Assembly: GCA_963830775.1 (NCBI GenBank)
Contig: CAWHNT010000050.1
Span: 1 to 64,000, forward strand
Reading direction: 5' to 3'
DNA length: 64,000 nucleotides
Source: CAWHNT01 sp963830775
GTDB taxonomy: Bacteria; Pseudomonadota; Alphaproteobacteria; Geminicoccales; Geminicoccaceae
The translations under genes and the position numbers were made by a program. The stretch's first letter is position 1. The number at the start of each line of letters is the position of its first letter. Of the stretch, positions 46,246 through 55,079 are shown one piece after another. Under the pieces are notes generated by a model. The model worked only from the letters and a program-made list of their open reading frames with translations. It did no database searches and was not told the DNA's origin.

Positions 46246-46872
46246 TCAAGCTTCCGCCTTCTCGTCGCCGGGGAGCAGGCCGCCCGACCCCTCCCACGGG
46301 CTGAGAAAATCCCAGCTGCGAAAGTCCTGGCGCAGCTTCACGGGCTCGTAGACCACCCGCTTCTGCTCCTCGTCGTAGCGCATCTCGACATAGCCCGTCA
46401 GCGGGAAGTCCTTGCGCAAGGGGTAACCCTCGAAGCCGTAATCGGTGAGCAGGCGGCGGAGATCCGGGTGATCGCTGAAGAAGATGCCGTACATGTCCCA
46501 GGCCTCGCGCTCGAACCAGTCGGCGTTCTGGAACACGCCCACGACCGAGGGGACCGGCACCGCCTCGTCGGTCTGCACGGTCACCCGCAGGCGCTGGTTA
46601 TGGTGCAGCGAGAGGAGATGATAGACGACGTCGAAGCGCTGCTCGCGCTCCGGGTAGTCGACACCGCAGAGGTCGATGAGCTGGCGGAACTGGAGGCTCG
46701 GCTCGTCGCGCAGGAAGCTCAGAACGCGCACGATGGCGGACGCGCGCACCACCAGCGTGAGCTCGCTGCGGTCGATCCGATGGGTGAGCAGCACCTCGCC
46801 CAGCACCGGCTCGATCGCCGCCAGCATCTCCTCGAGCGCCGCGCGCGGCGGGGTCCAGACCTGCGTGCTCAT
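46246..46872 (-). CDS. nuoC: NADH-quinone oxidoreductase subunit C
   Basis: 208 residues. 30-kDa subunit that scaffolds the peripheral arm. The family signature EREAWDMYGIFFSDHPDLRR is complete, followed by LTDYGFEGYPLRKDFPLTGY. It is a free-standing protein, 18 bp downstream of nuoB. Confidence 0.96.
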   Translation of the reverse strand: MSTQVWTPPRAALEEMLAAIEPVLGEVLLTHRIDRSELTLVVRASAIVRVLSFLRDEPSLQFRQLIDLCGVDYPEREQRFDVVYHLLSLHHNQRLRVTVQTDEAVPVPSVVGVFQNADWFEREAWDMYGIFFSDHPDLRRLLTDYGFEGYPLRKDFPLTGYVEMRYDEEQKRVVYEPVKLRQDFRSWDFLSPWEGSGGLLPGDEKAEA

Positions 46873-46890
46873 GCTTCCAGCCGACGCCGT

Positions 46891-47433
46891 TCAGCGCACG
46901 ATCGTGCTGTTGCGGCGGATCTTCTTCTGCAGCTGCAGGATGCCGTAGACCAGGGCCTCGGCCGTGGGCGGGCAGCCCGGGACATAGATGTCGACCGGCA
47001 CGATCCGGTCGCAGCCGCGCACGACCGAGTAGGACCAGTGGTAATAGCCGCCGCCATTGGCACACGAGCCCATCGACAGCACGTAGCGGGGCTCCGCCAT
47101 CTGGTCGTAGACCTTGCGCAGGGCCGGGGCCATCTTGTTGCAGAGCGTGCCGGCCACGATCATCACATCGGACTGGCGGGGGCTCGGGCGGAAGACGAGG
47201 CCGAAGCGGTCGAGATCGTAGCGCGAGGCTGCCGCGTGCATCATCTCCACGGCACAGCAGGCAAGCCCGAAGGTCATCGGCCACATCGAGCCCGAGCGCG
47301 CCCAGCCGACAAGGTCGTTGACCGTGGTGACGAAGAAGCCCTGCTTCTTCAGCCCCGAATCGACGTTCTCGAACAGGTTGGCCGGTGCCCCGGGCGCCGG
47401 CTGGGCCAGGGCGGTCGCGGTGCTCACTCCCAT
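46891..47433 (-). CDS. nuoB: NADH-quinone oxidoreductase subunit B
   Basis: 180 residues. Binds the terminal [4Fe-4S] cluster N2 next to the quinone: Cys59-Cys60 (GLACCAVEMMH), Cys124 (GSCANGGGY) and Cys154 (VPGCPPTAEA). ATG 47433 with AGGGAG upstream is chosen; it overlaps nuoA by 10 bp. A GTG at 47427 overlapping the nuoA stop is an alternative. Confidence 0.96.
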   Translation of the reverse strand: MGVSTATALAQPAPGAPANLFENVDSGLKKQGFFVTTVNDLVGWARSGSMWPMTFGLACCAVEMMHAAASRYDLDRFGLVFRPSPRQSDVMIVAGTLCNKMAPALRKVYDQMAEPRYVLSMGSCANGGGYYHWSYSVVRGCDRIVPVDIYVPGCPPTAEALVYGILQLQKKIRRNSTIVR

Positions 47434-47789
47434 TCCAGGGCTCCCTTGCGCCATTCGTAGATGAACCCGACCGTAAGCACGCCCAGGAAGAACACCATCG
47501 ACCAGAATCCGAAGAGCCCGATGTTTCCCAGCGATACCGCCCAGGGGAACAGGAACGCCACCTCGAGATCGAAGATGATGAACAGGATCGCCACCAGATA
47601 ATAGCGGACGTCGAACCTCTGGCGCGAATCCTCGAACGGCTCGAAGCCGCACTCGTACGCCGAGACCTTCTCGCTGTCCGGGCTCTGCCGGGCGACGAGC
47701 AGCGAGGCCACGATGATGATGCCGGCGAGGCCGACGGCGATCGCCAGGAAGATCAGGATCGGCAGATACTCGGCGAGGTACGCCTGCAT
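47424..47789 (-). CDS. nuoA: NADH-quinone oxidoreductase subunit A
   Basis: 121 residues with three membrane helices. First gene of the complex I operon. The loop after helix 1 has the conserved YECGFEPFEDSRQRFDVRYY with the Cys that reports active/deactive state in homologues, and the next helix is LVAILFIIFDLEVAFLFPW. A promoter candidate lies about 70 bp upstream. Confidence 0.95.
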   Translation of the reverse strand: MQAYLAEYLPILIFLAIAVGLAGIIIVASLLVARQSPDSEKVSAYECGFEPFEDSRQRFDVRYYLVAILFIIFDLEVAFLFPWAVSLGNIGLFGFWSMVFFLGVLTVGFIYEWRKGALEWE

Positions 47790-47859
47790 CGCGACAGTGC
47801 CTGCTCCATGCCTTGCCCGCCGCGTTCCGGCAGCGCGCCCGCCCACTCGGTTTAGAGCC

Positions 47860-47888
47860 AAAATAGGCTGCTGCACCGCAAAAGCCAA
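47860..47888 (-). promoter_or_regulatory. Sigma-70-type promoter candidate for the nuo operon
   Basis: On the - strand TTGGCT (47888-47883) and TATTTT (47865-47860) are separated by exactly 17 bp. Each matches the consensus at four of six positions. The -10 box is 71 bp before the nuoA ATG, and the pair lies between the tRNA-Asp gene and nuoA. Confidence 0.45.
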
Positions 47889-47953
47889 GGCAGCCGCCTT
47901 GCGTGCTTTTGCCGCCACAAACCTATGCGCAGATTGGGATTTTTCCCTTGCGA

Positions 47954-48030
47954 TGGCGAGGACGACGGGACTCGAACCCGCGACCTCCGGCGTGACAGGC
48001 CGGCGCTCTAACCGACTGAGCTACGTCCCC
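47954..48030 (-). tRNA. tRNA-Asp (anticodon GTC)
   Basis: A 77-nt cloverleaf read on the - strand. Acceptor GGGGACG pairs with CGTCCTC (one G-T pair), the D-arm contains AGCTCAGTCGGTTAGAGC, the anticodon loop CTGTCAC carries GTC, and the T-arm is GCGGGTTCGAGTCCCGT. The 3' CCA is encoded. It reads toward nuoA from about 165 bp away. Confidence 0.96.
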
Positions 48031-48228
48031 ACGCAAGGTGCGGGTCACTTACGGATACCCCCATGGGCTGTCAAGCGCGGCACCCGAAGCGCCAGGCTCT
48101 CCCACCGGCCCTGTCGGTCGTCGGTAGACGCCCCACCGGCGTTCGATAGCCGCCATGAGCTGGGGACGGCTTGGCGCTCGTGGTCGGTACCTCTAAGCCT
48201 GCGCGCGACGGATTTCACGGAGGGGCGG

Positions 48229-48969
48229 ATGAGCCTGCAGCAGCAGCGGATCGACTTGGCCTGTGCCCTGCGCTGGGCCGCACGGCTCGGCATGCAGGAA
48301 GGGGTGTGCAACCACTTCTCGCTGGCGGTGGCGGACGAGGACGGGCGGGTACGCGGCGACCGCTTCCTCATCAACCCCTACGGCTTCCACTGGTCCGAGA
48401 TCACCGCCTCCTCGCTCCTGCTCTGCGACGCCGAGGGCAACGTGCTGGAGGGCGAGCACAAGGTCGAGCCCACGGCCTTCTTCATCCATTCGCGCATCCA
48501 CCTGAAGGCGCCGCAGGCCGTGTGCGTGCTGCACACCCACATGCCCTATGCCACGGCGCTGACCTTGCGCGAGAACGGCCGGCTCGAGATGTGCGAGCAG
48601 AACGCCTTGGCCTTCTACGGCCGCATCTCCTACGACGACGAGTATGCCGGCCTCGCCCTCGATTCCGACGAGGGCGACCGCCTGGCCGCAAGGCTCGGCA
48701 ACGGCAGCGCGCTCTTCCTCGCCAGCCACGGCATCATCGTCACCGGCCGCACCGTCGCCGAGGCCTTCACCGACCTGTACTACCTGGAATGCGCCGCCCG
48801 CGCGCAGGTGCTGGCAGCCTCGGGCGGGCACAAGCTGCGCCGCCTGCCGGAAGAGGTCCAGCGCCACACCGCCCAGCAGTATGCGCAGGAGCTGCCGCTC
48901 CTCTCCGAGCGCATGTTCGGTGCCTACCGGCGCATGCTGGACCGGGAGGAGCCGGGCTACCGGCACTGA
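48229..48969 (+). CDS. Class II aldolase/adducin family protein
   Basis: 246 residues; ATG 48229 has CGGAGGGG just upstream. Zinc ligands are visible in VLHTHMPYATAL (two His) and ASHGIIVTG (third His), and the N-terminal CNHFSLAVADEDGR is the phosphate-loop counterpart. Relatives include fuculose-phosphate aldolase and 3-oxo-tetronate-phosphate decarboxylases, but longer adducin-type members like this are often of unknown substrate. Its 3' end is 1 bp from the convergent TPR-SPOR gene. Confidence 0.83.
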   Translation: MSLQQQRIDLACALRWAARLGMQEGVCNHFSLAVADEDGRVRGDRFLINPYGFHWSEITASSLLLCDAEGNVLEGEHKVEPTAFFIHSRIHLKAPQAVCVLHTHMPYATALTLRENGRLEMCEQNALAFYGRISYDDEYAGLALDSDEGDRLAARLGNGSALFLASHGIIVTGRTVAEAFTDLYYLECAARAQVLAASGGHKLRRLPEEVQRHTAQQYAQELPLLSERMFGAYRRMLDREEPGYRH

Positions 48970-48970
48970 C

Positions 48971-49918
48971 CTACGGTGTGAGCACCCGGCAGCTGCCGCC
49001 GTCATCGCGGATATCGACGCAGGCCGCACGGGCCTGGGCCTCGGTCGCGAAGGCGCCGGCGACGATCCGGTGCGTCACCTGGCGGTCCGGCAGCTGCACC
49101 GGCCAGGGTGGCCGCAGCTCGAGCGAGGCCAGGCTCGCGTGCCGGCCGGCGAGGCGCTTCCAGGCCGTCGCCGCTTCCTCCGGGCGGGCCACGGAGCCGA
49201 CCTCGATCGCGAACCGGCCGGTGACGACCGGCTTTGCCAGGGGTGCCGAGGGGGCGGTCCGCTGCCGCGGCGCCGGCACGGGCGGAGCCGGCTCGGAATC
49301 CGCGGCCACCGCCAGAGGAGGTGGCGTCTTCATCAGCTCAAGGTTGCGACGCAGGGCTGCGGTCTTCGGGCTATCGGCGCCGAAAGCCTTCTGGGCGATC
49401 TTGAGCGCCCGCCGCTGCAGGGGCAGCGCCATCTCGGGCTTGCCTTCGTGCCAGTAGAGCACGGCACGGTTGGTGAGGCAGCGCGCCACTTCCGGGTGAT
49501 CGGGGCCGAGCGTGCGCTCGAGCAGCGGCAGGGCGCGTTCGTAGAGCGGCTCGGCATCCGAGAGGCGGCCGGCGGCACGGTAGACGAGGGCGAGGCTGGC
49601 GAGGTTGGTGGCGAGCCGGGCCTCGTCGCCTCCCCGATCGTCCAGGCGGATCGCCTGCTGGTACAAGGGCTCGGCATGGTCGGTGCGGCCGATCAGGCGG
49701 TAGGCCTGGGCCAGGTCGGTGAGCGCCGGCACCAGGGCAAGGCTGTCCTCGCCGTAGTTGGCACGGGCCACGTCGAGCGTCCGCTCCAGCTGCGGCAGCG
49801 CTTCCGCACCGGAACTGACGGCCGTCGTTTCCTCGGCCTCGGGACTGGCGGCAGCCACTCCCGGCACTGATCCGGCAATGGCCACGGCAACGAGGATGCG
49901 GTGGAGGGTCGAAGGCAC
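48971..49918 (-). CDS. Exported TPR-SPOR protein
   Basis: 315 residues from GTG 49918 (AAGGGGG ribosome site). A signal peptide (STLHRILVAVAIAGSVPGVAA) is followed by about four tetratricopeptide units of the kinesin-light-chain type (LAQAYRLIGRTDHAEPLYQQ, LALVYRAAGRLSDAEPLYER, RAVLYWHEGKPEMALPLQRR). A Pro-rich linker leads to a C-terminal SPOR domain (FAIEVGSVARPEEAATAWKR to GAFATEAQARAACVDI). SPOR domains bind denuded septal peptidoglycan, so a periplasmic role at division sites is possible. An upstream ATG at 49942 would put extra residues before the signal peptide and lacks a good ribosome site. Confidence 0.82.
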   Translation of the reverse strand: MPSTLHRILVAVAIAGSVPGVAAASPEAEETTAVSSGAEALPQLERTLDVARANYGEDSLALVPALTDLAQAYRLIGRTDHAEPLYQQAIRLDDRGGDEARLATNLASLALVYRAAGRLSDAEPLYERALPLLERTLGPDHPEVARCLTNRAVLYWHEGKPEMALPLQRRALKIAQKAFGADSPKTAALRRNLELMKTPPPLAVAADSEPAPPVPAPRQRTAPSAPLAKPVVTGRFAIEVGSVARPEEAATAWKRLAGRHASLASLELRPPWPVQLPDRQVTHRIVAGAFATEAQARAACVDIRDDGGSCRVLTP

Positions 49919-50115
49919 GTCGTCCCCCTTGAGGCTCGGCATCGCTTGAGTTCGACAGGCCACCAATGAGGCTGGTGCGGCCAGGATCCCAAAGACCGGG
50001 CTCCTTGAGGCCGTTGCTCGACTGACGCCTTGAAGTTGATTATCGACGATGTTGAGCTACTGTAAATATGGAAACGTACACCCGCTCGACTTATAGGCAC
50101 GTCCGGCCCGGCGCT

Positions 50116-50823
50116 CTACGCATAATCGGCTTCAGCTCCGTCCATGACGTCCCGCGGGTGCAGGAGGTGGTCGCGGACCGAGCGCAGATGCGTGCGCATG
50201 GCTTCGGCGGCCTCGGCCGGATCGCGCTCGGCGATGGCGGCCAGGATGCGGTCATGCTCGGCAAAGCTGTGATGGGTCGGGTCCGGCCGCTGCGGGAAGC
50301 GGCGCAGGCGGCCCCAGGTCACCGTGCGGCGGATGGTGTTGAGGCCGTCGAACAGCGCCAGGAGGACGATGTTCGCGGTCGCGGTGGCGACCGCACGGTG
50401 CAGGCGATTGTCCCAGTACTCGTAGGCGCGCCAGTCGGGCGCCGTGCGGCCCTGGGCCAGGCAGTCCGCCAGCTCCTCGAGGTCGGCCGGCGTTGCGTGC
50501 AGGGCCGCCAGCCGGGCGAGTTCGGGCTCCAGCGCCAGCCGCGCTTCCATGACGCCCGCCGGGTTCGTTCGCCGCATCACGGCCGTCAGGTCCTGCACCG
50601 GCTCGACCGGGCGGTTGCCGACGAAGGTGCCGCGGCCGACATGGCGCCAGATCAGGCCCTCGGCCTCGAGGTCGGCCAGCGCCTTGCGCAGCGTCCCGCG
50701 GCTGACGCCGAGCTCGTCCGCCAGCTGCCGCTCGGGCGGAAGGCGCGCGCCCGCCGTGCCGCCCCGATGGCCGAGATAGGCCCGCAGCTGGGTCAGGACA
50801 CCTTGGGTCTCGCTGTCGATCAT
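50116..50823 (-). CDS. GntR/FadR-family transcriptional regulator
   Basis: 235 residues. The winged helix (residues about 8-75) shows RLPPERQLADELGVSRGTLR and EGLIWRHVGRGTFVGNRP, a canonical GntR DNA-binding domain. The all-helical FCD effector domain follows (EARLALEPELARLAALHATP, then DNRLHRAVATATANIVLL and EHDRILAAIAERDPAEAAEA, whose Asp/His residues bind metal in FadR-type proteins). It is divergent from the ABC transporter operon and probably controls it. ATG 50823 was chosen. A longer frame exists but has no domain content. Confidence 0.88.
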   Translation of the reverse strand: MIDSETQGVLTQLRAYLGHRGGTAGARLPPERQLADELGVSRGTLRKALADLEAEGLIWRHVGRGTFVGNRPVEPVQDLTAVMRRTNPAGVMEARLALEPELARLAALHATPADLEELADCLAQGRTAPDWRAYEYWDNRLHRAVATATANIVLLALFDGLNTIRRTVTWGRLRRFPQRPDPTHHSFAEHDRILAAIAERDPAEAAEAMRTHLRSVRDHLLHPRDVMDGAEADYA

Positions 50824-50923
50824 GAGCCAATCCGGACATGGTCCGCTGCGGGGTAGCGTTAGGCCCGGAATAACGGCTGCGGCAAGCTTGACACGCGGGC
50901 CGAACCGCGCCATGGTCAAGAGA

Positions 50924-50938
50924 CCAATGCCGGATTGG
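50924..50938. promoter_or_regulatory. Palindromic operator candidate between gntR and the ABC operon
   Basis: CCAATGCCGGATTGG is a perfect CCAAT-N5-ATTGG palindrome, 32 bp before the substrate-binding-protein ATG and about 30 bp downstream of a TTGACA -35-like box (50888-50893). The half-site CCAATCCGG recurs at 50827-50835, 4 bp in front of the regulator start. This layout suits repression of the transporter and autoregulation. Confidence 0.45.
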
Positions 50939-50970
50939 TACAAGGGCCGGCCAACAGGGAGCTGAACGTC

Positions 50971-51969
50971 ATGCCGACGGCTGATTGGCTGCGAAGGGGC
51001 CTGGGCGTCCTGTTCTTGGGGGTGGTGCTCACGGCCGGCACGAGCTCGGCCTGGGCTGCCGGCACGATCCGGATCGCCTTCGGCGACATCGCCACGGTGG
51101 AGACGCTGAACTTCCTGATCGCGGTCGAGCGCGCCAAGGCCCGCGGCGTCACGATCGAGACCACCTACTTCAAGTCCGAGGACATCGCCGCCCAGGCCGT
51201 GGTCGGCGGGCAGGCGGATGTCGGCGTGGGCGCCCCCTACACGCTCCTGCAGAAGGTGAAGGCGCCGATCCGCATCTTCTACCAGATGAGCACGCTGCGC
51301 TTCTTCCCGGTCGTGAACACCGAGTTCTACCAGGACTGGAAGGACCTGAACGGGCAGGAGGTGGCGGTCCACGCCCGCGGCTCGGGCACCGAGGCCATCA
51401 TGAAGCTGATGGCCCAGCGCAACGGCATCACCTACTCGAACGTCTCCTACGTGCCGGGGGCCGAGGTCCGGACGACGGCCCTGCTCCAGGGCCACGTGAA
51501 GGCCAGCATCGTCGATTCGACCGGCATGCGGATCCTGGAGCAGCAAGGCGGCGGCAAGTTCAAGGTCCTGCCGATCGAGAACGTCAACGCCACCGACGAA
51601 GCGCTGTACGCCAACACGGCTTTCCTCGAGAAGGAGCAGGCGGCGGTCGATATCTTCGTCGAGGAGCTGATCGGCACCTGGCGCGAGATCAACAAGAATC
51701 CCGGCTACGTCGTCGAGCAGCGGGCGAAGCTCAACCTCCTGCCCGACCTGCCGAAGGAGCTCGAGGCGGAGATCCAGCCCTTCTACGAGGATGCGGTCGC
51801 CAACAAGCTCTACCCGAACAATGGCGGCGGCGAAGAGGCGGCCCGCAGCGACTTCGACTTCAACACCGTCTCCGGCAGCCTCCAGGGCGATGCCAAGACC
51901 CTCAAGGTCGAGGATTTCTGGGCCCTTGAGCCTCTGAACCGGGCACTCGCGAAGCTGGGCCAGGTGTGA
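50971..51969 (+). CDS. ABC transporter substrate-binding protein (NMT1/SsuA-like)
   Basis: 332 residues with a signal peptide cleaved after about SSAWA (residue 29). The mature protein starts AGTIRIAFGDIATVETLNFL and has the two-lobed NMT1/THI5/SsuA fold, as in binding proteins for sulfonates, nitrate, taurine, pyrimidine precursors or aromatic acids. YFKSEDIAAQAVVGGQADVG and VHARGSGTEAIMKLMA are typical blocks. The start is preceded by CAGGGAGC. The ligand is unknown. A neighbouring FAH-type hydrolase hints at a carboxylate or ring-cleavage-related compound. Confidence 0.85.
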   Translation: MPTADWLRRGLGVLFLGVVLTAGTSSAWAAGTIRIAFGDIATVETLNFLIAVERAKARGVTIETTYFKSEDIAAQAVVGGQADVGVGAPYTLLQKVKAPIRIFYQMSTLRFFPVVNTEFYQDWKDLNGQEVAVHARGSGTEAIMKLMAQRNGITYSNVSYVPGAEVRTTALLQGHVKASIVDSTGMRILEQQGGGKFKVLPIENVNATDEALYANTAFLEKEQAAVDIFVEELIGTWREINKNPGYVVEQRAKLNLLPDLPKELEAEIQPFYEDAVANKLYPNNGGGEEAARSDFDFNTVSGSLQGDAKTLKVEDFWALEPLNRALAKLGQV

Positions 51970-51970
51970 G

Positions 51971-52774
51971 ATGAGCGCTGCCCGTCTGACCCTGACGGCA
52001 GCGCTCGGACGGCCAACGGCTGCGGTCCCGACCGGCTGGATCTGGCAGCTGGTCTCAGTCGCGATCGTGGCGATCTCCTGGGAGATCGCCGGCCGAGTGC
52101 CGATAAGCTTCGCCTTCCCGACCTTCATCGACACGGTGGTGGCCTTCGGCCGGCTGACCGCCAGCGGCGAGCTGCCCCGCGCCTATCTCTCGACCCTGCA
52201 GCCGCTCGTCATCGGCGTGCTGATCTCGGCCGCAGCGGGCGTGGGCCTCGGCGTCGCCATGGGCCTCTCCCGGCGGCTGGAGTGGCTGACCGCACCCGTC
52301 TTCACGGTCATGCAGGCGGCACCCATGGCGGCCGTGATCCCGCTCATCACCTTCGTCTACGGGATCGGCCTCACCTCCAAGATCATCGCCGTCTGCATCA
52401 TGGCCATGCCGGTGATCGTCCTGAACTCCTTCGCCGCCGTCCGCCACGCGAGCCCGTCCCTGATCCAGATGGCGGCCTCGTTCCAGGGCACGCGCTGGCA
52501 GCAGGTCACGAAGGTGATCATTCCCGACGCGGCGCCAGTGATCTTCGCCGGTCTCCGTCTCGGCGTTGCGGCAGGCTTCATCGGCGTCGTGCTGGCCGAG
52601 CTCCTGATCACGCCCACCGGGATCGGCGATCTCATCACCTACCACCGCTCGATGGCGGGCTATCCCGAGATGTACGCCACCATCCTCTCCATCATCATCT
52701 TCTCGGCCGTGACCATCGAGCTCCTGGGCCAGCTCGAGACCCGGCTGTTCCGTCCCGAAAGGCGAGGCCGATGA
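51971..52774 (+). CDS. ABC transporter permease 1 (SsuC/TauC-like)
   Basis: 267 residues with six helices. The coupling-loop signature of binding-protein-dependent permeases is seen in MAASFQGTRWQQVTKVIIPD and the following LRLGVAAGFIGVVLAELL. It starts 1 bp after the substrate-binding-protein stop, and its own stop overlaps the ATPase ATG. Confidence 0.87.
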   Translation: MSAARLTLTAALGRPTAAVPTGWIWQLVSVAIVAISWEIAGRVPISFAFPTFIDTVVAFGRLTASGELPRAYLSTLQPLVIGVLISAAAGVGLGVAMGLSRRLEWLTAPVFTVMQAAPMAAVIPLITFVYGIGLTSKIIAVCIMAMPVIVLNSFAAVRHASPSLIQMAASFQGTRWQQVTKVIIPDAAPVIFAGLRLGVAAGFIGVVLAELLITPTGIGDLITYHRSMAGYPEMYATILSIIIFSAVTIELLGQLETRLFRPERRGR

Positions 52775-53578
52775 TCGCCACGGCACTACGGGAGCGAGAG
52801 CGCGCCCAGGCTGCCGCAGCGGCGGCCGCGGTCGAGGTGCGCGGCATCGGCAAGGTCTACGAGGGCGGCGTCGAGGCGCTGCGCGACGTCGACCTCGCCT
52901 TCCCCCGCGGCCAGCTCACCACGCTCCTGGGCCCCAGCGGCTGCGGGAAGACCACGCTCCTCAAGATCATCGCCGGCCTGATCCCGGCCACGCGCGGCCA
53001 GGTCCTGGTCAACGGCCGGCCGGTCAGCGGCCCCGGGCCGGAGCGGGCCTTCGTCTTCCAGGACTTCGCCCTCCTCCCCTGGGCCACGGCCCTGCGCAAC
53101 GCTGCCTTCGGCCTCGAGCTGCGCGGGGTGGCACGGCCCGAGCGCGAGGAGACGGCCCGCCGCTACCTGCGCCAGGTGGGCCTGGCCGGGGCCGAGGACC
53201 GCTACCCGCACGAGCTCTCCGGCGGGATGCGCCAGCGCGTCGGCCTCGCCCGTGCCCTTGCCGTGAACGCCGACGTGCTGCTCATGGACGAGCCCTTCTC
53301 GGCCGTGGACGAGCAGACGCGGCGCAAGTTCCAGGAGGACCTGCTCCGGCTGGTCGAGGCCGAGCGCAAGACCTTCATCTTCGTCACCCACTCGATCGAG
53401 GAGGCGGTCTACGTCTCCGACCAGCGTCATCCTCCTCCAGAGCGGGCCCGGCCGGGTCTGGCGGGTGATCGAGACCCGGCTCGCCACCGAGGGCGACCCC
53501 GACGAGATCCGCCGCAGCCGCCTCTATCTCGACACGGTCGACGAGATCTGGCGCCTGCTCAAGCAGTACGTGGAGTAG
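52771..53578 (+). CDS. ABC transporter ATP-binding protein (apparent frameshift)
   Basis: About 268 residues once repaired. Walker A is LLGPSGCGKTTLLKI, the Q-loop FVFQDFALLPW, the signature HELSGGMRQRVGLARAL, Walker B VLLMDEPFSAVDEQ, and the H-loop FVTHSIEEAVY. The frame breaks at about 53419-53425 (GACCAGCGTC has one base too many). The remainder VILLQSGPGRVWRVIETRLA to LLKQYVE continues in the next frame to a TAG at 53578. SsuB/TauB-type. ATG overlaps the permease 1 stop. Confidence 0.86.
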
Positions 53579-53586
53579 GCGGCACC

Positions 53587-54393
53587 ATGCGGGTCGCGGG
53601 GCGCGACATCCCCAATCTGGCGGCCCTGCTGGTCTGGGCCGTGGTGTGGGAGATCGTGGGCCGGCTGGGCCTCGTGGCCCTGATCCCGCCGCTCACGCAC
53701 GTCCTGGGCTCCATGGTGGAGGTCGTGGGCACGACGAAGTTCGCCGGTGCCGCCCTCGACACGCTGACCGCCTTCAGCGCCGGCATGGCGATCGCCATCG
53801 GCGCCGGTGTCCCGATCGGCATCCTGATGGGCCGTTTCAAGATCGCGGACGAGCTCCTGGGGCTCTGGGTCAACATCTTCCTGAGCGCCCCGCTCACGGC
53901 CCTCGTGCCGGTGCTGATGATCCTTTTCGGCTTCGGCCAGACCACGATCATCGTCACGGTCGTGCTGTTCGCGATCTGGATCATCGTGCTCGACACGAGG
54001 GCCGGCGTGCGCCATGTCAGCCCCTCGCTGATCGAGATGGCCCGCTCCTTCGGGGCGGGGCCCGTCCAGCTCTACGGCAAGATCCTGATCCTGGCGGCCC
54101 TGCCCGAGATCCTGACCGGCATCCGCCTCGGCGTCATCCGGGGCGTGAAGGGGGTCATCATCGGCCAGCTGCTGGTCTCGATCGTGGGCCTGGGCGAGCT
54201 GTTCGAGCTCTATTCGCGCAGCTTCCTGATCGAAGAGTTCTGGGCGCTGACGCTGATCCTGTTCGCGTTTGCCATCCTGCTCGCCGAAGCGGTGGCGGCC
54301 GTCGAGCGCCGGGTCGAGCTATTTCGCCAGCGCCCGTGGCTGAGGAGAGACTTCAGATGGCAGACATCACCGAGGGTGCGACCCGGTTCGTGA
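53587..54393 (+). CDS. ABC transporter permease 2 (SsuC/TauC-like)
   Basis: 268 residues, six helices. A second, clearly different permease of the same family: MARSFGAGPVQLYGKILILA is its coupling loop and LGVIRGVKGVIIGQLLVSIV the next helix. With one binding protein and one ATPase in the operon, the two permeases may form a heterodimeric channel instead of the usual homodimer. The 3' end overlaps the hydrolase gene by 37 bp. The last 20 residues (WLRRDFRWQTSPRVRPGS) look non-conserved. Confidence 0.86.
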   Translation: MRVAGRDIPNLAALLVWAVVWEIVGRLGLVALIPPLTHVLGSMVEVVGTTKFAGAALDTLTAFSAGMAIAIGAGVPIGILMGRFKIADELLGLWVNIFLSAPLTALVPVLMILFGFGQTTIIVTVVLFAIWIIVLDTRAGVRHVSPSLIEMARSFGAGPVQLYGKILILAALPEILTGIRLGVIRGVKGVIIGQLLVSIVGLGELFELYSRSFLIEEFWALTLILFAFAILLAEAVAAVERRVELFRQRPWLRRDFRWQTSPRVRPGS

Positions 54394-55069
54394 TCACCCC
54401 GCCGCCGCGCGTGGCGATCCCGGTCGAGGGCGAGACGGGCCTGTTCCCGGTCCGCCGCGTCTACTGCGTCGGCCGCAACTATGCCGAGCACACCCGCGAG
54501 ATGGGCCACGACCCCGACCGCGAGGACCCGTTCTTCTTCCAGAAGGCACCCGACGCCCTCGTCCTCGACGGCCGCTTCCCCTATCCGGTCCGGCACCAAG
54601 GACGTGCACCACGAGGTGGAGCTGGTCGTGGCCCTCGCCAAGGGCGGCCGCGACATCCCGGTCGAGCAGGCCTCGAGCTGCATCTACGGCTATGCCGTGG
54701 GCCTCGACATGACCCGCCGCGACCTGCAGGGCGTGGCCAAGAAGGCCGGCCGCCCCTGGGAGGTCGGAAAGTCCTTCGACCACTCCGCCCCGATCGGCCC
54801 CCTCGTCCCCGCCGCCCGCATCGGCCATCCCTCGAGCGGTGCGATCTGGATCGACGTGAACGGCGAGCGCCGCCAGACGGGCGACCTCAGCCAGCTGATC
54901 TGGCGCATCGACGAAATCGATCAGCTACCTATCGGGCCTGTTCGAGCTGGCGCCGGGTGATCTGATCTTCACCGGCACGCCGGCAGGCGTGGGTGCGGTG
55001 AAGCCGGGCGACCGGATGCATGCGCATGTGGACGGGGTGGGCGACCTGCGGGTGGAGGTCACCGGCTGA
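54357..55069 (+). CDS. Fumarylacetoacetate hydrolase-family protein (two apparent frameshifts)
   Basis: About 236 residues when rejoined. It starts MADITEGATRFVITPPPRVA with GAGGAGAG upstream. Frame 1 reaches FFFQKAPDALVLDGRFPYP. One extra base at about 54589-54595 leads to frame 2 (SGTKDVHHEVELVVALAKGG with the metal Glu pair, then GYAVGLDMTRRDLQ and GKSFDHSAPIGPLVP). A second extra base at 54919 leads to ISYLSGLFELAPGDLIFTGT and PAGVGAVKPGDR with the stop at 55069. The enzyme would be a fumarylpyruvate- or acylpyruvate-hydrolase type (YcgM-like). It closes the ABC operon. Confidence 0.82.
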
Positions 55070-55079
55070 TCCGCTAGAG

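Noticed and set aside
47930..47953. GGGATTTTTCCC as a terminator of the tRNA
   Set aside because: Only a 4-bp stem with an A/T loop and no T-run after it on the tRNA strand.
52771..53578. Programmed frameshift in the ABC ATPase
   Set aside because: There is no slippery heptamer or downstream structure, and similar breaks occur in many unrelated genes here, so an indel is likelier.
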